Of a stretch of DNA of 64,000 nt, positions 24,001 through 37,188 are shown piece after piece. The DNA lies in contig NC_092584.1 of assembly GCF_016086655.4 (NCBI RefSeq), forward strand, positions 11,831,907 to 11,895,906. The letters are read 5' to 3'. The notes under the pieces were generated by a model. That model did no database searches. It was not told where the DNA came from and saw nothing but the letters and a program-made list of their open reading frames with translations. Position 1 is the first letter of the stretch; every line of letters starts with the position of its first letter. A program made the translations under genes and the position numbers. The DNA is from Lepeophtheirus salmonis. Its lineage: Eukaryota > Arthropoda > Copepoda > Siphonostomatoida > Caligidae.

Positions 24001-24265
24001 ATTCATTTGTTTTATCCTTCAACTATTTTTCAATGTACGCTAATTTGAGGGTGTTTTCCATATTGTAAATGTTTGTTGCATTGAAATTAATTATATCCAT
24101 TTTAATTTAGACGGATGAACATCCTTGTTTAATATTTTTATTCATGAGAAAATATGCAAAAGTCAACATCAATTGCCTATGAATCTTCCTTTCGAATTAA
24201 AGTTACAAAACTACAGAGTATACATTCAATTAGAGCACATTAATGATTATTATTTTTTAGAAGTA

Positions 24266-24710
24266 CGATGAATATTAATCTTAAAGTTTCGAAAATGATA
24301 ATTATTGGGATGTTATTATACCAGTCAACTGTAAATCTTAAAATAGATGATGTACTTGCTTGCTCTGGTTCCATACTTCAAAAATCACCTAAGGATTTCT
24401 GCATAGACATATTATTCTTTGACAATCTACATTTGGCTCTTCTAAAACCAGTTTTTAGTGTCTCGCCTGTTTTTACAGCCAAGTCGGGGTTCTTTCGTTA
24501 CAGGAGCGAGTGCACTGATGTCTGGGTGGAACCTATGGACAAGCAACCCTCCACTGCTCGTCAAATCTAGATAACGAGAAAGACAGTTATCTTGATAGGC
24601 TTTACCTGTAAACTTAAGCGAATTTCGGTCCAAGCCCTCCCGTCTGGGACCACAGCCAGCTGAGAGATGATGATAGAATACCTGCAGACATCTATCTAGC
24701 ATCTATTGAA
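24266..24710. other. Coding-like island of unknown identity
   Basis: The stretch 24430-24710 is richer in G and C than its flanks and is open on both strands (plus 24268-24570, minus 24442-24702). Neither translation shows a domain I recognise. It could be a fragment of a transposon or of a decayed gene. Confidence 0.3.
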
Positions 24711-26400
24711 AGTTATTCAGCAAAGTTTCAGCGATTTTAGATGAGCAGTTTTTATGGTCGTTTGAGTGAGTAGATGTGAGTATTTTTGGGAAAAAATTTC
24801 AAAAATTTTTATTCATATTTCTATACAATTCACCCAGTGATGTTCCCATTTTTGTATTTTCGTCAGGAGAAGTGTGTAAAAATGCTAGATAGGTTTGACT
24901 TAAGATATTAACAAGGAAAGATGAGGCAAAATGTTTGAAATTAAAAGTAAAAGAAAACTATGAATTATGTTCAGGATTTACATAACTTATATGTAAATAT
25001 AAGATATATATTATATAAATATCCTTCGTAGACTTATGTATTTTTGTTTAAATAACTTTTATAATTTTATTGAGCATAATTACGATTACAATACTATGAA
25101 CTATGGTTTTAATTAATAGTTTATGTTTCTGGTTTATTCTAAAGAAAAATACATAATCCTGTCCAAAACGTTGACTAGTATGAAATTACATAGGATTAAT
25201 CTTAGTCAAAAGACGTGATATTACAATGAACACTGTAAGAGATGAAAAATCACATTTACAGAACTTTAGACAAAATGAAAATTAGAGATAAGAAAAAACC
25301 ATTCTTGATATATATATATATAACGCTTTTTCCCCTTATAGTCGCTTTAAATACAACTACCTATTATCTACAAGTACTGTCATCTTCACATTGAGATTGT
25401 AAACTTTTCAGAGCTCCCTTGTAATTATCTAATTGATGTTAAAAAGGATTGAATATTGAAACTACAAAAACTTCTAAATCAAGCAATAAATGTATTTTAT
25501 TGACATACAATCAATGTTACTATTGTAAGGCTATGTTATTATGAAAAAAGAAAGATATTGAATTTTTTTCTGCCTAAATTTTCAATTTATACAGAATATT
25601 AAGAAGGAATGGTCACCATTAAATATTAGTATCAATTAGAAAGTATTTTCCTAAGAGAAGTTTTATTTTGAAGGAAGCAAAATGAAAGGTTAAGACAAGT
25701 AACTATGTGTCAAAAATTATTTTTTTAAGGAACACTTTAATTTACATAAATATATTCATATTTGAAGATTCATTTATGTTTGAATGTAATAATATTTTTT
25801 TTATTCCTTTCTTAGTCATAAAAATAATGCATAATTTTTTAGCATTATAATATTAAGTGCTTTACATACATTTCCATTAAAAAAAATAAAAAAAACAGCT
25901 TTTATCAGTCACATCGATATAAATTTTATTAAAAAATGATATTTTAAAATCAGAGATACTTAAAATTAACCCTTCTTTACTTATCTTTAAATCCTGGCAC
26001 GTGTTTTTATTTTCGGTATGTTGATTTATTTATAGATATATATATAATATAGAAATAAGAAACTTTAATTTAACCTTTCTTAAGTAACGTTAATTTACTC
26101 TACAAAACTATTATAAAAACCGTCAAATAAAAATGAAGTACTTCTGTCGTATTCCAATATTTTGTCTAAATAGGTTTGTCGTTGTAATAAAAAAATTCGT
26201 TATTGCTAAAAACTCAAAACTGACATACTATCATATAGGTTGTACACCCCTAAATTAATAAAATAAAATGAAAACGGTGATAAAATCCTTCTGCATGTTT
26301 TGGGTGCCTACTCCGTATATCAACAAGTGATATTTCTACATACTGCGTTTGAATGCAACCCATCTAATTGCTACACCTGTTCTACTAGCCAAATATAAAA
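24711..26400. other. Unassigned AT-rich DNA
   Basis: No gene or repeat end was recognised. There are short AT runs near 25310. Confidence 0.35.
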
Positions 26401-26410
26401 ATTGATAATA

Positions 26411-26985
26411 CCCGGTGGACCATTGAAATATGAACACTTCTTAATTCCATTATTAATTAAGGTTGAAAACAAAATTGAGCTCACTAGCTTACGTACAAAT
26501 GAGACTTGAACGTGATTTATAAATTTCCATACGCGCACTCCAAGCAGTCTACAACTTCAGGAAGTCCTAAGCCTTGTAGAGGAAGAAGGGCTCTGTTCAA
26601 AAGGCCGAACTGGTCCCGAAGAAGTTAAAACGGACAACCCAAGCCAGTCCAGTCAAGTCTAGGAGGGCCTCTGCAAGAGATCTCGTTGTTTCACACTAGA
26701 CTGTCTAGAGAGCTGTAAAAGATGTGGGTGGGATTGAGCCTTTATAGGAAGGTAGATGCAACTTTTGACACCGGGAATGAAAGAATCTGATAGCACTTGG
26801 ACGCCATAACACATGATTATTTCAGCAGGGGATGCCAGAACTTCCACCGCTGCTTGAAAGCCATAATAGCTGCTAAGTGCGGGTACATTAACTTAGCCAC
26901 ACAAGCTATTTATTTGACTAATTTTGTTGAAATTCTATCTTGTTAAACTTCAAAATTCAAAGTGTTTAGGTATAAACTCCTCCGT
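26411..26985 (+). mobile_element. Tc1/mariner relic, family C copy 2
   Basis: It starts after TA with CCCGGTGGACCATTGAAAT. The block GACTTGAACGTGATTTATAA is shared with copies at 17370, 40240 and (inverted) 37140. Text up to 26880 matches other copies in order, including GAAGAAGGGCTCTGTTC and the closing GCCATAATAGCTGCTAAG block that encodes the C-terminal AIIAAK motif. The 3' end (CTTCAAAATTCAAAGTGTTT) matches the inner part of the terminal repeat. The catalytic core is missing. Confidence 0.7.
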
Positions 26986-27755
26986 AGTTTTGATTGTGAA
27001 TTTTATAATTCTTTTATATATAAAATTATGTGTAATATTTATTATTTTTAACGAACTTTAGATGCCAAAAATGTATATATTAATTTTGAAAAGTTTAAAT
27101 AGAATAACAGAATGTAATGAAATAAAATCTGATATTACATTAGCATCAACACGTAGTAGAGATAGAAATAACAAAGGAACGACTTAAAAGCCTATATTAA
27201 AATCAAATTTACCAATCCTTGATTATAAATTGCCAAAAATAACGAATTATTCTTAAAAAAAGCATTTTCACAAGATCAAAAGTTGAATTTTTATGGATGT
27301 TTCAGAAGAATACTAAAAAGTTCTGGCTATTTAAGTTATTTTAAGGAGATATGAATCTATTTTATTGGGGTACGGAAAATCCTAGTTTACGAACGAAGGA
27401 CTCAATTGAGATTATTATAATTTTAGAAAAATAATATATCAAATCATTTTTTGTCAATATTTATTTTGGACGGTAAATGGATGTTCCTTACTAGTCATTT
27501 GAATAATAGTGACTAACTGAAATTCAAGAAAAATTTAGGGCCACCCTGCTGTTACTTCTATAGCATAATTGTCACACATTATAAAAAAAGTGACTTTGGT
27601 TACTGCATCCTGTACTTTAAAAACATATTTATTTTTAAATTGAAATAACAACACTAGAAAATGTATTTTAGCCATTTTATAGTTAGCTATGAGTTAAATA
27701 TAATTAGGGATATAATAAATAAAAGCGATTAAAAACCTAATGAAAAAGACTCAAC
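26986..27755. other. 3' flank of the CPR gene at 27756
   Basis: A minus-strand AATAAA (plus TTTATT at 27628-27633) lies about 123 nt beyond the stop. No other feature was seen. Confidence 0.35.
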
Positions 27756-28461
27756 TTAATAGTTATAAGTTGTCAAAGGATCTTCAGAATAGAGTGTATT
27801 AGATGTTAAATAAATATCCTGACTGCCAAGTCCAGTAGCCTTAGTGAAGGACACTTGATTGTTTCCGTTATACGAACCATCGTCGTAGTCATTGGGATTC
27901 GCGGCAGCAAAGGCAATTTGAGCAGCTACAGCATCAGCAATCTCAGGATAAGGGATGGGAACATCCTGAGGGAGATGTGGAGCAGAGGGATGATAGCCAG
28001 TCTCATCAGCATACCAATCCACAACATAGGTTTGTCCATCAGGGCCCACATATTCATAAGATCCCTTCATCACAACGACTTCAGTGTCTCCAACAAATTT
28101 GGTTGTTCCCTCTGCCTCTTGTTTGATTCCATTTTCTGATTGGAAGGAGTAGACAAAGTTACTGGGGCCATCTAGTGTTCCTGGAGGATTATATGTGCTG
28201 CTGAGAAGGTTGATGATGGGGCGTGATTTGACAATCGGAGGGGACACGTTGGATACAAAGGAGGGAGGACTTCCAATAGCAGTAGAAAATACATTGGTAT
28301 TTGATCCATATGTAGCAAGAGGCGAGTTGGAGGATCGAATAATTCCACCGCATACGCCCGATAAGAGGACTGAGAGAACTAGGGCTGATGAGTATACCTG
28401 AATTGAATAGTTAAATAGTGTTATATTATTTGCTTCTATTTGATGTTCTTACGAATGCCAT
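27756..28461 (-). CDS. RR-1 cuticular protein (CPR), two exons
   Basis: Exon 1 is only 9 nt (28453-28461, ATG GCA TTC, MAF) with donor GTAAGA. The intron is 28398-28452 (55 nt) and ends TTCAG. Exon 2 is 27756-28397. The spliced product is 216 residues, longer than a reading from the first in-frame GTG at 28247 would suggest. MAFVYSSALVLSVLLSGVCG is the signal peptide. A linker with SNSPLATYGSNTNVF and a Pro/Ser stretch follows, then chitin_bind_4 at about residues 83-146 (NFVYSFQSENGIKQEAEG, GSYEYVGPDGQTYVVDWY, YADETGYHPSAPHLP), the PIPYPEIADAVAAQIAFAA block, PNDYDDGSYNG and a unique C terminus ending TTYNY. It is a secreted structural cuticle protein. From the domain to the DDGSYNG tail it is almost the same DNA as the gene at 23262. 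Confidence 0.94.
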
Positions 28462-28480
28462 ATTGCTGTGTTCTTTGTGA

Positions 28481-28517
28481 ACTGATGCTTTTTGGGGTTA
28501 GAATTGGAATATTTATA
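28481..28517 (-). promoter_or_regulatory. TATA box and initiator of the CPR gene at 28461
   Basis: On the minus strand TATAAATA spans 28517-28510, and AAGCATCAGT spans 28490-28481. Spacing and initiator match the other CPR promoters. Confidence 0.68.
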
Positions 28518-28519
28518 AC

Positions 28520-29345
28520 CCAAATGATAATTTACTTCTTACGCTTTTTCTTTCTAGACTGCTACTTTTGTAATCTTAAATTGATGTATTACAGGCACAT
28601 TCCTTCTATTAACAGTGTACATACATATATATAATTATCAACCCATTGCTTAGTATATATAGTACACATGAGCTTGAACTCTCCACACTAATTATATTAT
28701 AATTATAAACACTTTTTCGAAACGCCCAAAATAAAGAATATGAAACTCAAAATCAATTACTAATCAGTCTATTTTAATTCTAGTTTTTGTATGGGATATA
28801 AAGGCAATTGAAAAAGTCCCTAGTTACAGGAAGAGTTTCAACATTTGACGGGACATACAGGCTCCTCTGTTTAAAATGCATCACTTTTTGTTATATTTAA
28901 AAAAATAACATTAAATTTTGAAGATTTAATTCATAAATAAAATCAAGGTACACCTTAATTACATTATCAATAAATATAGTAGCCATTGCCGTATGACCTC
29001 TTCCTGTCTGGTGCAAAAGGTTGCAAGTTTTTAAAAAAAAGCTCAGATCTAGGTTGGATCAAGCAGTAATGATGGAGGCCGTCAGTTGGTCCTTTGTAGG
29101 GTATCAGACTCCCAAAATCTTCCCCTTGAGATGTCCAAAAATAACAAAGTACAAGTGGGAACAGTAAAGGCTGTAGGGAGACCAAGAAACTTTCTTTTTA
29201 AGCTTGACTCGACCCAAAGACTTCAAAAGGAAAGTAGTTGGGTTTTGCAATGAGCTACGGAAATACATCTTGAATAAATGAACATTTTTTTTTATGTATT
29301 TTATTTTAAGAATGTGTTATGTTCTTAAAATAACACATTTAAGAT
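28520..29345. other. Unassigned AT-rich DNA
   Basis: No gene is seen. The stretch 28985-29230 is less AT-rich and contains text like GACTCGACCCAAAGACTTC that echoes the dispersed repeat at 11100. Confidence 0.3.
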
Positions 29346-29349
29346 TGTG

Positions 29350-29549
29350 TTATTTTATAACAATAAATCAAATATAAGTGTCAAGGTGCGCTTGTGTCAC
29401 AAGCATAAATTGGAATTTGAGTCGTATTTCCATTTGCTCTATTATTGCCCAAAAATACTTCACCTCATTGGAATGATAGAGCGTAAGATTCTTGGAACAT
29501 ATAATGTAGTCCTGAGACCTTCTGACTGGCTTACTGCAACATCACCTTA
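29350..29549 (+). mobile_element. Possible non-LTR retrotransposon tail (zf-RVT-like)
   Basis: The open frame gives VRLCHKHKLEFESYFHLLYY followed by Cys-Pro-Lys. A Cys...Glu-Ser-x-x-His-x4-Cys-Pro order is typical of the zinc-binding tail after LINE reverse transcriptases (often ExxEHxLxxCP). The rest of the element is not present, and the first Cys pair is incomplete, so this is a weak relic call. Confidence 0.4.
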
Positions 29550-29559
29550 GCACCATTAG

Positions 29560-31786
29560 ACATTTCAAATTGAGTTTCTAATTGCCAAAGTTCAAGGAAT
29601 TTAAAGCTAGAATTCCATCATTCCTGTAGCTCTCATGTTCCCGCAGATAGATGTACAAAATTCGGGATTTGGGGTTCGCCTGAAAGAAAAAGTTTTATCC
29701 CACAAGTGAAAATGAATAATTAGTTATGTTTATCTAAAGTCTTGTGTCCGTCAGCTCGCTTCCCATACTTTTTCGTCTTATTTTAAAATTATTTAGTAAT
29801 ATTGTCAATATGTGTGTTTATATTTGGTATCAAGCCTTCGAGTTGGGCGCCTTCCCCTTCTGTTATAGTAACCGAGTGGCCTTCACACCTATGTTTTTTC
29901 TCCCGTCTCCTTCCTTGATGGATATTTCGTAAAAAGTTTAAATGTATGTAAATGATTGCTTTTAAAAAGATAATTTAATGACTTAACTTTATAATTGGAA
30001 ATTGTATTTTATAAAATATTAGACTTAGGCCTGTTAAGATCTGGAATAAACATAAAAAAAAAAGAATGTGTTATGTTATATGACTTCTCAAAACATGATT
30101 ATTTGAGAATATGGTATAAGACTTCCATGAACATGATTAATTATTCAATATAAGATATCTTTATAGGGTTTTATTATATTATTTCAAGATTTTTTTTAAC
30201 TAAAAAAATATGTATATATATTTAGTTAGTTGCTAGGGTGATGTTTTTCCTTTATTTAATTGATATTCAATATTTATTTTGTCAAAAAAAAAAAAACTAT
30301 ATGTATTCTGCCTACTTAAAAGATCATTAATCATCAATGATTAACAATTAATTTACTCAAAATTGAATAATTGATTTATAAAACAAATTAAGATACATAC
30401 ATCAACATAATATAATTCTAATTACATATATATTTACAACAACTGAATTGTCATCAAACAATTGAATTGGTTAATACTTTAAGATGAAAGAAAGATTAAT
30501 TTGTAAGAGTCTATTAAGTTATAATCAAACATGGCCCTGAAATATGGTATTCCTAAAAAAATAGCTACAATCGATTTCACCCTTTTTTTAATTCTGGAGA
30601 TGGCTATAACTTCATCTCTAAGTAAATTAATAAGTTTAGTATAAATAAATTCTTTATTTTTCTAATAGATGGCTATAGTCATTTGTATTTGGCGTTGTAT
30701 GAGTGTGATCAGTTTACGCTAGATGTCGTTAGAAATATAAGATTAGGTATTAAAAAATCTTTTTCAGAGAGTTAGGTCATTGTTGAAAAAATACCCTATA
30801 TTTGACAGCTTTTCTTTAAACAATGGAAAAACGCAAGCCAGGCAGCAGCGGAAAATATTATTCAAGAAGAGCAATAAAATTTCTTGAATTTTTGCTCATG
30901 TAAATAAGTTGATATTACTTTTTCTGTTTTTCTACCTCTTATAACATACAAATTTAAAGACTGTATTAGGCCTTGTGGTATCCTTTGAAACTGTTGATAT
31001 CACTAACTTTTCCTCCTATTTCAATTCTTACATGTCAACATTTGAAATTATATAGTAAAAACGATGGCGAATATATTACTTCTTCAAGAAATTTTTTAAT
31101 GTTCAATAAGGGTACATAGTTGGAGCTAACTATTCAATTGGAACTAATTACATGAATTTATTCTTATTTTAATATAGTCACCTAACCACTTGTACTATAG
31201 GGAATAACTCGGCCGTGATCCACGGGATCTCGGGGAAGTCAAAGTTTGTTTCGATTGTTGTGCACAACCCCGAATATCTATGCTATTAAGCAAAATCCTT
31301 AAAAATTTAATGCTTTATAAGAGCTAGATTGACGTCAAATAGTCTGATTCAAAATGAATAGATCCAATCCAATTGAAGCCAAACATACGTAGTTCTGATC
31401 CCTGTGAATACTTTGTCGTTATATATTTCCCCTTTGACAATAAATGTAACGATATAGGAAATTGTAATTTTAATCAATAAATATAAAACTTGGCTATAAC
31501 TTTCAAGGTAAATAAAAGTTTGACTCTTTGAAGGTGTCATTTGTTTGAAGTCACCTTTTTGTTTAAGAGTTAAGAGTATTTTTCACTTTGTAAACGCTTG
31601 TATCAAATAAAAGTAATTTAATGTAGAAACGATATATCTTCAATTTTTTTTTTTTAGTGTTGTTTTGACTTTAGTCAATTAAATCGAGCGAGTTTTTAAG
31701 AATAAACATGAAAAAATGTATAAGCTATCCCAGGACTTCTGGTCTATTAATTAATATTCAGTGCGATACTTTCAGTATGTACCAGG
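29560..31786. other. Unassigned AT-rich DNA
   Basis: No feature was recognised. The stretch 31205-31280 is locally GC-richer without an open frame. Confidence 0.35.
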
Positions 31787-31875
31787 GTCATTTGAAAAGT
31801 CCGTGGAAAGTACGAGAGATGGAACTACTGGGGCGTATCGAGGTTTATGTTTAGTTAGTAGCATCTTCCCATGGA
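31787..31875 (+). mobile_element. Mariner family A, 5' terminal fragment
   Basis: After TA the text CCAGGGTCATTTGAAAAGTC, then GAGAGATGG, GGGGCGTATCGAGG and TTTAGTTAGTAGCATCTTCC matches the 5' ends of the copies at 10338 and 45777. It stops abruptly, and different text with GGACAATTTGCCGAATTGAC follows. Confidence 0.65.
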
Positions 31876-32799
31876 CAATTTGCCGAATTGACATTTGGCC
31901 GATGGACCATTTACGACACTTAAAATAACTTTTTTTTATTTCTTATTGAATATTTTAAAGTACTATTACATCAATTTTCTTTTTTTTATGAGCACCCATG
32001 AGCTACTGAAGCATTCTTCCAGTGAATTTTAGGGTTAATCAACGTGTTTATCCTAAGAAAAGAATACTATGTCTGAAATTTTAGAATTATGTGAGTACAA
32101 AGATCTATTAGGGCGTCTCCTAAAGTTTGGCACTTTTCTAAGGATCCTCAAACTTCAAGTGAGAAAACACTACTCATACTCAATCGATTTCAAAAATATT
32201 TGATCTATAATGCCGAAAATAGTAGGTGCTTTACTTTATCTTTTATTCAAAAATAATATTTAAAAAAAAGAGCCATAAAATATTGCAAAAGGTTAAAAAT
32301 GCCGTCCAAGGCAAGTCGCTCATATTAAGGGTAGGTGTTACTTTTTAGCACAACTTTTTGGACTCAATAACATATTTTAAGCACTCAAGAAAGAAAAAAA
32401 ATCTACCTAAATTCTCCCTTACCCGGAAAATTACTTTTTTACCTATGAATGCATATTTTTTTTAAATCTATTTTCAAATTAAAAAGAAGAAAGTCGGGAT
32501 TGTCGTCCTCATTGAATCATTTTTATACTTCAAGCAATAGACTTATAACATTTTAAGTCTATAAAGTACAATTTCAAGGTCATATAAAAGGTTAAATTTT
32601 TATTTTAGTGCTTGTACCCTAAGGTTTCTAATTTTTAGGGTGACCCGTTAAATCGATTTCCTGTTGCTCTAAAAAAAATATGTTCAAAAAGTTTGAGTCT
32701 TCAAAGGACGTTTTTTACCCTCTATAGTCATTTGAAAATGAGTTTTTATTACCAACATTCTCTATTTGTAAGGGGATTCAGAAGTATCCATTTTAAAGT
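31876..32799. other. Unassigned AT-rich DNA
   Basis: GGACAATTTGCCGAATTGAC and TTGGCCGATGGACC words at 31876-31912 resemble subterminal repeats of DNA elements. The rest is unrecognised. Confidence 0.3.
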
Positions 32800-32805
32800 G
32801 TTGTT

Positions 32806-32885
32806 GCTGAATTTCAGAATGTTTCAATTTCAAGTTATGTCGGTGAATTTCAAAATGTTTCAATTTCAAGTTATGTTGAATTTCA
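32806..32885 (+). repeat. Short tandem duplication (about 34 bp)
   Basis: GTTTCAATTTCAAGTTATGT occurs twice in tandem, each preceded by GAATTTCA(G/A)AAT. A third partial unit follows. Confidence 0.8.
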
Positions 32886-33683
32886 AAAATTTCATTAAAG
32901 TTCATTGGCCAGAAATGTATCACTATTTTTTATAGAGTGTTTAAAAGATGTTCTTGCATCCGAAACGTAGGACTAAAATTGAATTTGACTTTAACATCCA
33001 CCCCTCTACCCATTTTTTATGAGAAGGTTAAAAATCCAACAAGTAATTGAACATGCAGCTAGGCTTGGGCGCCATTTTTAATATTTTGCAATAATGTTTT
33101 GATCGTATTTTTGGAGAAAAATTATTTTTTAATCATAATTAAATTAAAGGATTTGTTTTCGTCAGTACTTTGACCCAATTTTTTCAATCAGTTGACTCCG
33201 CAAATTCCTTTCCTACTGAATTTTGTGAATCATTTGACAAAGACTAAATTTATAGTTACTCCCAAATGGGCGCTATTGCTCACATAAGTCTAAATTTGAG
33301 ACATATCGCACTTTTATTTGTTTAAACATCCTAACAAAACATTATTTAAATCGGGTATGTTCATATTATAAATTTTATAAAAAAAATTTAATCCTGATCA
33401 AAAAAGTTTATAGTAAAAAACAAACATATTTATTATTTTTTTAATAACTTCTACAGAACTTCCAGCCCCAGTTCTGTAGACGCTCCTATAGTGGTATGCT
33501 GTTTATTTTATTCAACTCTAGGAGAAGTACTTCCATAAACCCCAAAATTTTCTAAATTACCACATTTTGGGTAATTTACCCGTGTTTTTCCGAATACTGG
33601 GTTAGAAAGTCACTTAGAAACAAAATCATACAACTCAAAATATTGAGATAAAATCAAGCGTCTATGTTCAAAATTAAGCTCAA

Positions 33684-33688
33684 ATATA

Positions 33689-33722
<34 letters not shown>
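33684..33722. repeat. (AT)n microsatellite joined to a T run
   Basis: About eleven AT units are followed directly by about 17 T. Confidence 0.95.
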
Positions 33723-33724
33723 GA

Positions 33725-35129
33725 ATGTACATTCAAAATTTTCTCTAGTTGTACGGACTCGACACAAAACGATCTTTTTATAGATTTTATGTCCAAAGAA
33801 AATTATATTTTTATTTCTATCTTCATCAATAACGAACGTGTTCATGTGTGTACCCACGTATATATTTGTGGATTAATTCTAATCAAATTACTTTATACTC
33901 GTCAAATTAGATCTACATATAGATTGAACAATTTTTGATTTTGATTTGTTTGGCTAATATCAATAATGTTATTTTTGTACAAAAGTATCTTTCATGTTTT
34001 TTAACATTTTCCAAATAAATAAAATTAATTTTCAATCATTTTGGTTACTTTACTGAAGCTATCGTCTTCTGAATAACGCAAAAAAAAAATCGCAGGGTTA
34101 TCAAACTAAGGTGGTTAGGTTTTCATAACTTTCGTAAGATTTTTGGAAAACTCAAATTGTTCTCATTGTGTTTATTATTATTTTTAACTCTTTGTGTTTT
34201 CCTTCCATGGAAATTCCTAATACATCTTAATTATTCTATAATATGAAGTTTTTTCTAGCTGATTCTCGAATATTCTAGGATTGATAATTATTATTCATCG
34301 TCTTGATTCTTTCAGATTGAGGCTTTGGAAACAAAGAAAGAAGTTGTTCTATTATAATGGACCTTTGGTTATCAAAATTTATGGAACGCCGTAGCTCAAT
34401 GGACAACGCACTGGGGAGAAACTATTCTTTAGAGCAGTACAACTTCATCTGACCAATTACAAAAACATAAAAAAAATATATATATATGTATAAAAAAATA
34501 TATAAAACATATCTAAAATGAAGAGTCCTGACATATTTGTACTATTAAAAAAATGATGGTCGGTCTGTTTGTCGATCCCGAATAAGTCCTAGCAATGCCG
34601 GATAATCCCATTTCTTTCTAATGATTTACTACTATAAGTTGACTGTTTTATTTATTCCATTAGTTTTAGTATTTTAATGACTGCTTTTATGGAATTAAAA
34701 TAGCTATTTACTATAAAAACAAATTTATTTTTCCATAAAAGACACTCTTTCTATAGGTTGATTTCTAAAGGTTAAAAAGGAGAAAGGGTATAAAATTCTT
34801 TGAGTTGGACTCCTGAGTGAGGACTAAATATATACAACCGCCTTCCCCCTCCCCTAATATTCTTCATATCATTATAAAAAGAAAGTTTGTGTTGGTGTGT
34901 ACGTCCACACCGTTGAACCAAGGAGTCAGAAATTTATGTTGGGTGCCTCTTTTGAGCCTGGTCAGGCTAAGACAGGGGTACTGATTTTTATGAAAGTCAT
35001 ATAAGCGACTATACCTAAATTAAAAAAACCGTTTTTTGGAGCACAAGGAGACTAGAAAAAGGGTTCAGTTATTAAACAAAAAGGGGCTGGCGTCTTAAAA
35101 AAACAAAAAACAAGTATACGATTAATGAT
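33725..35129. other. Unassigned AT-rich DNA
   Basis: No gene was recognised. A tRNA-like A box near 34391 was considered and rejected. Confidence 0.3.
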
Positions 35130-35350
35130 GTTTGTTAAATTTATTCGTAATCAAAAAAGTTATTGGAAAAAAAAAAAATTGGTTAAAATAGCATGTTTGT
35201 TTTTTTCAGTTGCAAAAAAATTAACTTCCAATGAAAGTTTGGATTCGTTAATAAAAATAAAATTTGTAGAAAATTTGTCTGGATATTCGTTTGCATATAA
35301 ATTTGACGCATAAAAATTGTTATTTAACTGAAAAATCTGTCATTTTCTGA
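35130..35350 (+). repeat. Dispersed repeat, second copy of 13360-13560
   Basis: It shares GTTGCAAAAAA, TTTGTAGAAA, the TTCGTTTGCATATAAATTTG block and AAATCTGTCATTTTCTG in the same order as 13360-13560. Confidence 0.6.
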
Positions 35351-36440
35351 ATGAAACAATCTATTTCGTCATTATATCATCGTTAGAATAAATTATGGCT
35401 CTTTTATATACAACTTGGGACCCGCCAAAAGGGTCAATAAAAATAATTTGTGAATAGTTATTGAACATAAAATGTAATATTCCAACATTAGGTTAGAAAT
35501 ATTCTCAATTTTCAAAGCATTTTATTTCATAATTTTTGCTATATTTGCAAAAATGAACAAGTTATCGCGTGTTATTTTTGAAAATCATTATTCTCCATAA
35601 CTTTTTTTGTCTTTGCAAGTACAAAAAAAATATTGATAGAACTCTGTTTTTCTTTACAATGGTAATGAATGCTATTTACAATTTTTTTGCAAAATTAGTG
35701 CAAAAAAAGTTTTTTGCATTTTACATCACGAATGTCGATATTGCAATTTTTTGACAAAAATAAAGAATGCAGTTCTCATTTGGACAACTTTTTAAGTATA
35801 TATGTTGGTATGTTCTTTAAAGTTTATAGCACATTTTTATTTTATTTTAAATTCATAATAATTGTACTAAGGTTACAAGAGTAAATAGTTAGAGAACTTG
35901 GAATGATGAGACTTTGTGGATTACCTTACTAAACCAGATTTATATATAGTGTGTTTAGTATATGTAGTATAAAGTATAGTAAATTATCAATTCCGTCGTT
36001 ATCATCAAAGTGAGATATTTAGAATTATCAGGATCTTTCTGGACAGTAAAGAAATATTAATAATTGTTAGTAGATGTAGAATATAGAAGTATTTTCTCAA
36101 TAATTTTTTTTCAAATTTATTTAACATTTCTACCCCTTTATTGGTCCGAGCAACGCCGAGTAACCCTTTGCTTGTCTTTTATGAAGATTGAAGATGCTTT
36201 ATTAAGTACAATGATTACAAACGTATCGTTACAACTACCACTCTTATTAGTACGGATCCATAAAATTGCTAAGACACATCTAACAAATCCTTGAGAAAAA
36301 TCTATATAAACAATTTTTGGGCCTATGAAAAGGTATACCGTAGTCTTTACCCCCCCACACACACACACCCAATTTACCTCACAGATTAAACTATGTTACA
36401 TTCATAGAATAAATGGAAGGTTTTCTTTGTGAAAATTGTA
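35351..36440. other. Unassigned AT-rich DNA
   Basis: Nothing recognised. A C-rich plus CA run lies at 36350-36370. Confidence 0.35.
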
Positions 36441-37188
36441 CCAAGTGGTCCATTAACATCCAAACACTTTGAATTTTAAACTTCAACAAGATATAACTTT
36501 TTAATTAACAGTACTAATTTCAACAAAATTAATACTATAAATTATCTGTAATTGAGCTTTTTTAATAATTAATGTGGCCGTCCTTAGCGGCCATTATTGC
36601 TCCAAGTGGTGGTGGAGGAAGGCCTGACTCCCACTGCGTATGTAGTACTCTGTCATAGCGTCCCAGTGTTGGCTGACAGTGTCTTTGAAGGCCTTGATGT
36701 TTGGAAGACCACACTGTATTCCTTGCCTCGACATGCACCCATATAGTATAGTGGACGGGATGGGCATTAGGGCTATAGGGGAGAACAAAAGTGTCCAAAA
36801 AAAATTCAAAAGATATCATAAGACTCATTTAAAAGAGTCTTGCAACGGAAGAGATATGATTCTTTCATTTCGGGTGTCAAAAGCTGCCTCTCCATCCTCA
36901 CAAGGCTCTTTTCATCCACTTTTTTTATAGTTCTCCAGGCAATTTGGAGTGCACCCTCGAGATCTCTTGTATGGGCCCTCATGGACTTGAGGGGATTTAC
37001 ATACACTGTTTTTTCTTAACTCAAACGGATCCAGTTGGACTTTTTTGACTGAGCCTTTCTTCCTTTCCAACGTTTCAAACTTGCTGACGGCGTAGACATT
37101 GATCCTAGAGCCACCCAACTTTTAGCGTTTGAAATTTTGTCGATCACGTTCAAGTGTCATTTTTCTTTCTTTTTTACGTTAGATAGGT

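Noticed and set aside
34391..34455. tRNA-like A box (GTAGCTCAATGGAC)
   Set aside because: No B box, no acceptor stem pairing and no plausible anticodon arm follow, so it is not called as a tRNA or SINE.
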